From 66-474 sp051962095 (GTDB taxonomy: Bacteria > Pseudomonadota > Gammaproteobacteria > Xanthomonadales > Rhodanobacteraceae), in assembly GCA_051962095.1 (NCBI GenBank), contig JBQCCP010000149.1:1-14811 (forward strand): a DNA stretch of 14,811 bases, read 5' to 3'. Made by a program: the position numbers and the translations under genes. This document shows positions 9,497-14,811 of this stretch, piece after piece (the stretch's first letter is position 1; each line of letters opens with the position of its first letter). The notes under the pieces were generated by a model that had not been told where the DNA came from, searched no databases, and saw only the letters and a program-made list of their open reading frames with translations.

Positions 9497-10035
9497 GTGC
9501 TGCGGAATTGCACTTCCGTGCCGCGACGCCCGCGGACATCGAGGCGGTCGTGGCGCTCACCGAATCCGCCTACCGGGGCGATGCCAGCCGCGCCGGCTGG
9601 ACCACCGAAGCCGATCTTCTGGATGGCCAGCGCACCGATCCGCGCGAAGTAGCGGAGCTGATCGCAAACCGGAATGTGCGGTTGCTGCTCGCCGAACAGG
9701 CGGATCGCTTGCTGGCAAGCTGCGTGATCGAACGTCTCGCCGATGGCAATGCCTGCGACGGCTACTTCGGGATGTTCTCGGTGCGGCCCGAAGCGCAGGG
9801 CAGCGGCACGGGCCGCGCGCTGCTGGCCGAGGCCGAGCGCGTCGCGCGCGATGAATGGCACGCGCGCACGATGCGCATGACGGTGATCGACGTGCGCGCG
9901 GAACTGATCGCGTGGTACGAACGCCGCGGGTATCGCCGGACCGGTGAGTATCGACCGTTTCCGTATGGCGATGCGCGCTTCGGCATTCCGAAACGGGATG
10001 ACCTGCGCTTCGAGTGGCTCGTCAAATCATTGTGA
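9493..10035 (+). CDS. GNAT-family N-acetyltransferase in the suf operon
   Basis: The 180-residue product is a single-domain GNAT enzyme, transferring an acetyl group from acetyl-CoA to an unidentified amine. It opens with LHFRAATPADIEAVVALTESAYRG, the usual first strand and helix. The acetyl-CoA binding motif A is FGMFSVRPEAQGSGTGRALL, with the Q-x-x-G-x-G pyrophosphate loop starting at Gln102. The later ELIAWYERRGYRRTGEYRPF is the common C-terminal motif B region. The ATG overlaps the sufS stop as ATGA, so it is almost certainly co-transcribed and coupled to sufS. The substrate is unknown. Its place at the end of suf operons suggests a link to Fe-S or sulfur metabolism, but nothing in the sequence proves one. 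Confidence 0.9.
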   Translation: MSAAELHFRAATPADIEAVVALTESAYRGDASRAGWTTEADLLDGQRTDPREVAELIANRNVRLLLAEQADRLLASCVIERLADGNACDGYFGMFSVRPEAQGSGTGRALLAEAERVARDEWHARTMRMTVIDVRAELIAWYERRGYRRTGEYRPFPYGDARFGIPKRDDLRFEWLVKSL

Positions 10036-10087
10036 GTTTGCGCCCGACGCTCCTTGATCGCATCGGCCGGAATCGTGGAGAGGCGGC

Positions 10088-10405
10088 ATGTCGGATGACT
10101 GGGTGAAAGTTTGTGCGCGCGACGAATTGTTGCCGGGCGAATTCAAGGTCGTCTGGGATGGCGACACCGCGATCGCGGTGTACAACCTCGAGGGCGACTT
10201 GTACGCAATCGAGGACACCTGCACCCACGACGGCGGCGAACTGGCAGGCGGGGATATTTGCGGCTTCGAAGTGGAATGCCCGCGCCACGGGGCGCGCTTC
10301 GACGTGCGTACTGGCGAGGTCAGGGAAGCGCCGGCAACGGAGCCGATCGCGACCTTTCCGGTGCGCGTCGAAGACGGCGTGATCTTTACCCGCGATGATC
10401 GGTGA
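10088..10405 (+). CDS. Small Rieske [2Fe-2S] ferredoxin-like protein
   Basis: The 105-residue product is a stand-alone Rieske domain of the kind that carries electrons to aromatic-ring dioxygenases, or is related to NirD. Cluster ligands are Cys45 and His47 (CTH) and Cys64 and His67 (CPRH), in a C-x-H-x16-C-x2-H pattern. The flanking GFEVECPRHGARFDVRTGEV is typical of the family. No membrane segment or oxygenase catalytic domain is present. The ATG at 10088 follows a GGAGAGG ribosome site. It lies 52 bases after the GNAT gene on the same strand and is probably the last gene of the suf transcript. Its redox partner is not visible in the window; the name of any specific oxygenase system would be a guess. 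Confidence 0.93.
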   Translation: MSDDWVKVCARDELLPGEFKVVWDGDTAIAVYNLEGDLYAIEDTCTHDGGELAGGDICGFEVECPRHGARFDVRTGEVREAPATEPIATFPVRVEDGVIFTRDDR

Positions 10406-10410
10406 TCGCG
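10391..10410. other. Dyad at the convergent gene ends
   Basis: CGCGAT at 10391-10396 and ATCGCG at 10405-10410 form a 6-bp dyad with an 8-base centre, lying over the Rieske stop codon and just before the kinase stop codon. It has no T-run on either strand. It might act as a weak bidirectional stop where the two transcripts meet, but this is speculative. Confidence 0.2.
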
Positions 10411-10411
10411 T

Positions 10412-11806
10412 CTACACCGCAGCGACGGGCGGAAACCGCACCTCGACCCGCAACCCGTGCGGCTCGTCGTGGTTCGAGAACATCAGGTCGGCGCCGTGGC
10501 GCTCGGCGATCTCGCGCACGATCGCAAGGCCGAGGCCGGTACCTTCGTGGTTGTTGCCGACCACGCGGAAAAACCGCTCGCCTAGGCGCGGCATCAGTTC
10601 CGGCGCGACGCCGGGCCCGTTGTCCTGCACGCTCAGCACGCTGTTGCCGTCGCTGTCGGTTTGCACGCCGACGGTGACGACGGCGTTGCCGCGGCTGCCG
10701 TAGCGCGAGGCGTTGTCGATCAGATTGCCGAGCAGCTCGCGCAGCAGCACCGCGTCGCCGATCACGGTCACGCCATGGTCCGGACCGCGGTAGCCGAGGT
10801 CGATGCCGCGCGCGATCGCTTCCGGCACCCGCGCCGCCACTTCGTCGCGCACGACTTCGGCGAGGTCCAGCGGCGCCGCCGCGCCCAGCGATTCGTCCGG
10901 TGCCTGCGCGCGCGCCAGCGCCAGCAACTGGCCCGCCGCGCGCGCGGTGCCGGCCGAGAGCCGCTCCACGTGCACCAGCGCCTCGCGGACCGTGTCGGGA
11001 CGCGGATCGGCCAGGGCGCGTTCGGCCTGCAGGCGCAGGCCGGCCAGCGGCGTGCGCAACTGGTGGGCGGCGTCGGCGATGAAGCGCTGCTGCTGGCGCA
11101 ACATGCGGTCGAGCCGCGACAGCAGCGCATCGATGGTCGCGACCAGCGGCTGCACTTCCAGTGGCGCGTCGATCGTGCGCAGCGGGGACAGGTCGCCGGC
11201 CTCGCGCATCCGGATTTCGTGCGCCAGCGGTTCCAGCACGCGCAGGCCGCGATTGATGCCCAGCCACACCAGGCCCATCGCGACGCAGATCAGCAGCAAC
11301 TCGATCGGCACCGTGGAAATCAGCAACTCGCGCGCCAGGGCCTGGCGTTTGCGCACGGTTTCGGCGGCGGAAATGACCAGCAGGTCGCCGGGATCGGCCT
11401 TGTTGGCCACGAATACCGACACCATCCGCATCATCTGGCCTTGGTCGTTGAAATTCGAGAATTCCGGCGGACCGGTCAGCGACCGGCGGGTGGGCCGCGG
11501 TTGGGGAAGGTCCTCGTCACCCGCCAGCACGCCATAGCGCAGGCTGCGCACCGCGAATTCATTGCTGTCCTTCACCGAGAACTGCAGCAGGATGCGCGCC
11601 TGGTCGGAGAGTTCGTTGCGGCCGGCATCGCTGTTGACCAGGTCCGCCATCGCGTTGGCGCTGTTCAGCAGCCAGCGGTCGTAGGCCTTGTTGGCGTAGT
11701 GCAGGCCGATCACGTAGTTGATGATGCCGCCGCACACCAGCACCGCCAGCAGCGGCATCGACACGAACAGCAACAGCCGACGGCGCAGGCTGGGATTACG
11801 GACCAT
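10412..11806 (-). CDS. TctE-like sensor histidine kinase
   Basis: The 464-residue product is a membrane sensor kinase of the OmpR-partner class. Residues about 9-31 form a first membrane helix after a basic SLRRR start. A periplasmic sensing region of about 130 residues follows, similar in character to the TctE/2CSK N-terminal domain. A second helix lies at about 161-183, then a HAMP-like linker. The H-box FIADAAHQLRTPLAGL puts the phospho-accepting histidine at 248. The ATPase domain shows an N-box (LGNLIDNASRYG), VQDNGPGV, ERFFRVVG and GTGLGLAIVREIAERHG. The ATG at 11806 overlaps the response regulator stop by 11 bases; an upstream extension in the same frame would run inside the regulator gene and is rejected. 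TctE in enterobacteria senses tricarboxylates, but no tct transporter gene is here, so the signal is unknown. Confidence 0.93.
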   Translation of the reverse strand: MVRNPSLRRRLLLFVSMPLLAVLVCGGIINYVIGLHYANKAYDRWLLNSANAMADLVNSDAGRNELSDQARILLQFSVKDSNEFAVRSLRYGVLAGDEDLPQPRPTRRSLTGPPEFSNFNDQGQMMRMVSVFVANKADPGDLLVISAAETVRKRQALARELLISTVPIELLLICVAMGLVWLGINRGLRVLEPLAHEIRMREAGDLSPLRTIDAPLEVQPLVATIDALLSRLDRMLRQQQRFIADAAHQLRTPLAGLRLQAERALADPRPDTVREALVHVERLSAGTARAAGQLLALARAQAPDESLGAAAPLDLAEVVRDEVAARVPEAIARGIDLGYRGPDHGVTVIGDAVLLRELLGNLIDNASRYGSRGNAVVTVGVQTDSDGNSVLSVQDNGPGVAPELMPRLGERFFRVVGNNHEGTGLGLAIVREIAERHGADLMFSNHDEPHGLRVEVRFPPVAAV

Positions 11807-12470
11807 CGTCGGCCTCGAGCAGGTAGCCAAGTCCGCGCACGGTGCGCAGGTTGACGCCGCTGCCTTCCAGCTTGCGCCGCAGGCGATGGATCGCAATGTC
11901 GAGACCATTGTCGGTGAGCGCATCGTTCCAGGTGCACAAGGCCTCGATCACGTGCTCGCGCGAGGTGACGCGGTTGTGGCGCGACGCAAGCACTTCCAGC
12001 AGTGCGAATTCGCGCGCGGTCAGGTCCAGCGGATGGTCGTCCAGCAGCACGCGGCGGCCAGCGAGGTCGATTGACAGCTTGCCGAGCTGAAGGGTCGGCA
12101 CGCCGCTGTTGCTGTGGCGGCGCAGCAGCGCCCGCACCCGTGCGTCGAACTCGGCGAGGCTGAAGGGCTTGACCAGGTAATCATCGGCGCCGAGGTCGAG
12201 CGTGCGGACGCGCAGGTCCAGCTCCTCGCGCGCGGTGATGACCAGCACCGGAATGCCGTCGTGCGCCGCGCGCAGCCGGCGCAGCACTTCGCTGCCGTCC
12301 TCGCCGGGCAGGCCGAGGTCCAGCACCACCAGCGCGAACGCGTGTTCCTGCAGCGCGGCGATAGCGGCCTTGCCGTTGGCGAGGTGGTCGACCGCGTGGC
12401 CCGCGCGTTCCAGCGAGCCGCACACGGCGTCCGCGATTGCCGCATCGTCCTCGACCACCAGCATCCGCAT
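11796..12470 (-). CDS. OmpR-family response regulator, TctD-like
   Basis: The 224-residue product pairs with the kinase that follows it. The receiver domain (about 1-115) has acidic residues VVEDD at 5-9 and the phosphorylated Asp51 in VVLDLGLPGEDG. Thr79 and Lys101 (YLVKPF) complete the active site. The C-terminal winged helix (about 128-220) includes LTAREFALLEVLASR, HNRVTSREHVIEALC and VRGLGYLLE, typical of OmpR/PhoB DNA-binding domains. The start at 12470 is preceded by GGGGTGA. The gap to the upstream hutD-like gene is 33 bases, so it may be co-transcribed with it. The overlap with the kinase gene supports a cognate pair. Target genes cannot be read from the window. Confidence 0.95.
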   Translation of the reverse strand: MRMLVVEDDAAIADAVCGSLERAGHAVDHLANGKAAIAALQEHAFALVVLDLGLPGEDGSEVLRRLRAAHDGIPVLVITAREELDLRVRTLDLGADDYLVKPFSLAEFDARVRALLRRHSNSGVPTLQLGKLSIDLAGRRVLLDDHPLDLTAREFALLEVLASRHNRVTSREHVIEALCTWNDALTDNGLDIAIHRLRRKLEGSGVNLRTVRGLGYLLEADDGP

Positions 12471-12503
12471 AGCGTCACCCCGACCGACCGCGTGGAGAGG
12501 ATA

Positions 12504-13076
12504 TCAAGCGTACAACCTGACGAGCACCATTTCGCCGGCGCCCTCGATCCGGACCGGGCCCATCGCGCCGCCGGGTGTGACCAGCGCCGCGTCGTGGGGG
12601 TTCAATGCGAGGCGTGTGTCCGCACCCACGTGAACGGTGGCGCGGCCCGCATCGAGGTACACCAGCCAGCGCGGCCCGGGCTCGCTCGGCACGACCATCG
12701 TGTCGACCAGCATGCGCGGCAACACCTCGCCGCGAGCGCGGCCACGCAGCATCAGGTTGAAGTCGCGGGTCGGACCTTCGGGCAGGATCCCGACCGGTGC
12801 GGGCGCGCCGGAAAACTGCAGGGCCTGGAAGCGTGCGCCGGTGAGTTCGCGACCGTCGGGAAACCGCAGTGTCATCGGGCCGTCCAGCGGCACCAGCACG
12901 CGGCGGGTGCCGGGCAGGTCGGAGAAAGGACCGTCATGCTCGACCCTGGCGACGCTCATGCGGATCGTCCAGTCCGCATCGTCGGGCTCGCGCAGGATCA
13001 CCGTGGTGCTGCCGGCGCCATTGGCCCACGGCTCTTCGCGCTGGGCATTGCGCGGGATGGCTCGCAGCGAAGTCAT
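12504..13076 (-). CDS. HutD/Ves-family bicupin protein
   Basis: The 190-residue product matches the HutD/Ves family in its opening PWANGAGSTTVILREP, in WTIRMSVARVEHDGPFSDLPGTRRVLVPLDGPM, and in FNLMLRGRA in the second half. These proteins are small double-cupin folds with no settled biochemical role. HutD occurs with histidine-utilisation genes, and Ves in E. coli is linked to cold response. Here no hut gene is nearby, so the function stays open. The ATG at 13076 has no clear ribosome site and sits in a 14-bp palindrome. It lies 31 bases downstream of the SET-domain gene and 33 bases before the response regulator, consistent with one transcript. Family assignment is fairly sure; function is not. 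Confidence 0.85.
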   Translation of the reverse strand: MTSLRAIPRNAQREEPWANGAGSTTVILREPDDADWTIRMSVARVEHDGPFSDLPGTRRVLVPLDGPMTLRFPDGRELTGARFQALQFSGAPAPVGILPEGPTRDFNLMLRGRARGEVLPRMLVDTMVVPSEPGPRWLVYLDAGRATVHVGADTRLALNPHDAALVTPGGAMGPVRIEGAGEMVLVRLYA

Positions 13077-13107
13077 CGCGCGATGATAGCGAGGCGCGGC
13101 ATCCGGT

Positions 13108-13569
13108 TCAGGCGATCAGTTGCCGCAGTGCGTCCAGCCCTTGGCGAAGACTCTTCTCCCACGTGTAGCCGACGATCGGATCGCCGGTCTGGGCATCGCG
13201 GAATTCCTCTTCCTGTCCGGGCGCGAGCAGGTGGCGGTAATCGACCGTCAATTCTTCCCCCGCTTCGAGATCGCGGGCGGCAAAGACGAAGCCCAGCAGC
13301 CACAGTCCGGTCGGATCGAAACTGTGGTTCACGAAGCATTCGTCCGGCCAGTCGGGCGACAGCGTGTAGCGGTCCTCGAACCAGCGCACCGCGGTGTGCA
13401 GCAGTTTCGCGCGTTCCGGATCGGACAGGATCTCCGCGAACGACCAGGTCTGGTCGATGCGGTCCGGTGCCACCGCGATGCGGCCGCGCGCCAGCGGTTG
13501 CTCCAGGAACACGCCCTTGCCGGCGCCGGGAATGGTGGAAGGTCCGATGCGGTAGCGGGGCAGGATCAC
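13108..13569 (-). CDS. Small SET-domain protein (putative protein lysine methyltransferase)
   Basis: The 153-residue product has the core SET-domain motifs in order: GAGKGVF at 15-21 (cofactor-binding start), FVNHSFDPTGLW from 79, and AGEELTVDYRHL ending at Tyr111-Leu114. NHS and the DY tyrosine are the knot-forming and catalytic positions of SET methyltransferases, which use S-adenosylmethionine to methylate lysine side chains. The post-SET cysteine cluster of eukaryotic enzymes is absent, and only one cysteine occurs. The frame upstream is closed at 13624 and the only standard start is the GTG at 13569. No ribosome site is visible, and an 11-bp hairpin lies just upstream. Substrate is unknown. 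Stand-alone SET proteins occur scattered through bacteria; whether this one is active cannot be told from sequence. Confidence 0.85.
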   Translation of the reverse strand: MILPRYRIGPSTIPGAGKGVFLEQPLARGRIAVAPDRIDQTWSFAEILSDPERAKLLHTAVRWFEDRYTLSPDWPDECFVNHSFDPTGLWLLGFVFAARDLEAGEELTVDYRHLLAPGQEEEFRDAQTGDPIVGYTWEKSLRQGLDALRQLIA

Positions 13570-13573
13570 GAGG

Positions 13574-13602
13574 ACACTCGCGCGGCGAAAGCGCGCGAGT
13601 GT
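13574..13602. other. Strong hairpin upstream of the SET gene
   Basis: ACACTCGCGCG at 13574-13584 and its exact complement at 13592-13602 form an 11-bp GC-rich stem with a 7-base loop. It lies 5 to 33 bases before the GTG start of the SET gene, on its 5' side. No T-run follows on either strand. It could slow ribosome access, stabilise RNA or stop transcription from comEA. Which, if any, is not decided by sequence. Confidence 0.55.
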
Positions 13603-13622
13603 AATGCGTGTGGTGCAGCAGG

Positions 13623-13659
13623 GTCATTCCGGGGCGCCGTCGGGCAGACCCGGAATGAC
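13623..13659. repeat. Palindromic REP-like repeat between comEA and the SET gene
   Basis: GTCATTCCGGG at 13623-13633 and CCCGGAATGAC at 13649-13659 are perfect 11-bp inverted arms around a 15-base centre. GAGAATCCACC follows. The sequence resembles intergenic repeats common in xanthomonads with a GTCATTCC...GGAATGAC core and an AATCCA tail. Whether it recurs in this genome cannot be seen from a single copy here. Confidence 0.5.
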
Positions 13660-13682
13660 GAGAATCCACCTTCGCGCCGCCG

Positions 13683-14006
13683 TCACTGCTTCTTCTGATG
13701 CTTCGCGTGTTTGGGCTTGGGCGCTGCCGCGGGCGCGGAGTTGCCGCTCAGGCGGATCGCATCGCGATTGCGCGCGAGCGTCTTGCTGCCGATACCCTTG
13801 ACGTTGCCGACCTCGTCCACGCTCTTGAACGGGCCGTGGGCATCCCGGTAGGCCACGATGGCCTGGGCCTTGCTCATCCCGATGCCGTCCAGTGAGGTCG
13901 CGATGGTTTGCGCGTCGGCGGTATTGATGTTGACCGGCGTGGCGGCGATGGCCGGCAGCGCCATCGCAAGGCAGAGCGCGAGCGCGCAAAGTGTCTTCTT
14001 GAACAT
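13683..14006 (-). CDS. Secreted ComEA-like helix-hairpin-helix DNA-binding protein
   Basis: The 107-residue product begins with a clear signal peptide: a KK pair, then a hydrophobic run LCALALCLAMALPAIA, with likely cleavage after Ala21 or Ala22. VNINTADAQTIATSLDGIGM and the following AYRDAHGPFKSVDEVGNVKGIG form the paired helix-hairpin-helix motif of ComEA and related competence proteins, which bind DNA in the periplasm. The C-terminal tail is Ala/Pro/Lys/His-rich, basic and probably disordered. The ATG at 14006 follows GGAGA. comEA is usually single and involved in DNA uptake, but similar small HhH proteins also occur without competence genes, so the role is inferred. It is followed on the same strand by repeats and the SET gene. 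Confidence 0.9.
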   Translation of the reverse strand: MFKKTLCALALCLAMALPAIAATPVNINTADAQTIATSLDGIGMSKAQAIVAYRDAHGPFKSVDEVGNVKGIGSKTLARNRDAIRLSGNSAPAAAPKPKHAKHQKKQ

Positions 14007-14200
14007 GGGTTCTCTCCGGTGGTCGCCGCGGATTGCGGCGCGTGGGGAAAGCTTGCCGCGCGCCGCGATCGGTCACAGCCGGCGCTTTCGCCGCGATGCT
14101 GTCGGCCACTGCAGCGCGCGCGTGTCGGAATCGTCCGACCGCGAAGCCGGCTTTCCGCCGCTGTTACACTGGCGCACTGTTTCATCGAGGAGTGTGTCCG
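14007..14200. other. Divergent control region between comEA and the M20 peptidase gene
   Basis: This 194-base gap should carry promoters for both divergent genes. It holds short hairpins at 14024-14040 (CGCCGC and GCGGCG around a 5-base loop) and at 14124-14139 (GTCGGA and TCCGAC around 4 bases). TACACT at 14165-14170 is a 4/6 -10 match for the rightward gene, but I see no good -35 partner 16-18 bases upstream. No other structure is clear. Confidence 0.3.
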
Positions 14201-14811
14201 ATGGATGCCGGCAAGGCCCGATCCTTCATCAGCAGGCTGTGGGATGACGAGGTGGTTCCGCAGCTCACGGAGTACATCAAGATCCCCAACAAGTCGCCGA
14301 TGTTCGACAAGGAATGGGCGGCGCACGGGTACATGGACGCGGCGGTCGCGCTGATGGAGAAGTGGGCGCGCGCAAAACTGGCGTCACTGCCGGGCTCGAC
14401 GCTGGAAGTGGTGCGGCTGCCGAACCGCACGCCGCTGATCTTCATCGACATGCCGGCATCCGGAAGCGAAGCGCGTGCCGACGATTGCGTGCTGCTGTAC
14501 GGCCACCTCGACAAGCAGCCGGAAATGACCGGCTGGAGCGAGGGCCTGGGCCCGTGGACGCCGTTGTTGAAGGGCGATCGCCTGTACGGTCGCGGCGGCG
14601 CCGATGACGGCTATGCGATCTTCGGCTCGCTGGCGGCGTTGCTGGCGCTGCGCGAGCAGGGCGTGCCGCACGCGCGTTGCGTGGTGATGATCGAGGCCTG
14701 CGAGGAATCGGGCAGCTACGACCTGCCGCATTACGTCGATCACCTGTTGCCACGCATCGGCCATCCCTCGCTGGTGGTGTGCCTCGATTCCGGTTGCGCC
14801 AATTACGACCA
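14201..14811 (+). CDS. M20-family metallopeptidase (3' end cut off)
   Basis: The first 203 residues of a zinc peptidase of the M20 family are visible, and the frame is open to the window end. YGHLDKQPEMTGW supplies His102 and Asp104. GRGGADDGYA supplies Asp135, the bridging metal ligand. EACEESGS supplies Glu168 and Glu169, the catalytic base and a ligand. The order and spacing fit the M20 dipeptidase/ArgE/CPG2 fold. Members hydrolyse peptide or amide bonds of small substrates, in the cytoplasm when they lack a signal peptide, as here. The start at 14201 follows GAGGAG at 14187-14192. The lid domain and remaining ligands lie beyond the window, so a finer class cannot be assigned. Confidence 0.93.
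   Translation, partial: MDAGKARSFISRLWDDEVVPQLTEYIKIPNKSPMFDKEWAAHGYMDAAVALMEKWARAKLASLPGSTLEVVRLPNRTPLIFIDMPASGSEARADDCVLLYGHLDKQPEMTGWSEGLGPWTPLLKGDRLYGRGGADDGYAIFGSLAALLALREQGVPHARCVVMIEACEESGSYDLPHYVDHLLPRIGHPSLVVCLDSGCANYD

Noticed and set aside
10661..11854. A 397-codon plus-strand open frame opposite the sensor kinase
   Set aside because: The opposite strand carries all kinase motifs in order; this frame is low-complexity, rich in Gln, His and Arg, with no domain.
13073..13086. 14-bp perfect palindrome TCATCGCGCGATGA over the start codon of the HutD-like gene
   Set aside because: About one such palindrome is expected by chance in a window of this size, and it has no partner site or promoter context.
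12114..13604. A 496-codon plus-strand open frame opposite the regulator, HutD-like and SET genes
   Set aside because: It spans three recognisable minus-strand genes and shows no conserved motif.

Overview
The window is 14.8 kb of dense, high-GC, gene-tight chromosomal DNA. Gene order and protein character point to a gammaproteobacterium of the Xanthomonadales, most like the Rhodanobacteraceae/Xanthomonadaceae. Supporting signs are a trpB-trpA-accD block with a divergent LysR gene, and a SUF operon led by an Rrf2-type regulator and ending in a GNAT and a Rieske gene. This placement is inference from family knowledge; no search was run.

Left part (1-3821): a LysR-family regulator, cut by the window edge, is divergent from trpB and trpA. 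These encode the two subunits of tryptophan synthase and overlap by 4 bases. accD, the acetyl-CoA carboxylase carboxyltransferase beta subunit, follows on the same strand.

Centre (3822-10405): an Fe-S cluster assembly operon in the order Rrf2 regulator, sufB, sufC, sufD, sufS, GNAT acetyltransferase, Rieske ferredoxin-like protein. sufC-sufD-sufS-GNAT are joined by 4-base overlaps. Two repeat-like insertions interrupt this compact layout. One is a 270-bp element with 24-bp terminal inverted repeats, lying exactly between the regulator's stop codon and the sufB ribosome binding site. The other is a double-hairpin spacer of about 100 bp between sufB and sufC. A palindrome overlapping a plausible -10 box upstream of the regulator is a candidate autoregulatory operator. 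No sufA, sufE/sufU or sufT gene is in view.

Right part (10412-14006, minus strand): a co-directional run of a secreted ComEA-like helix-hairpin-helix protein, a small SET-domain protein, a HutD/Ves-family protein, an OmpR-type response regulator and a TctE-like sensor kinase. Hairpin repeats lie between the first two genes. The kinase ends 6 bases from the end of the Rieske gene, so the two units converge with no room for separate terminators. At the right edge, an M20 metallopeptidase gene starts divergently from comEA and runs off the window.

Most of the window is ordinary housekeeping content. I found no phage, CRISPR, tRNA, rRNA or transposase gene. The least explained features are the 270-bp inverted-repeat element in the suf operon, the possible regulator operator, and the SET-HutD-two-component neighbourhood.
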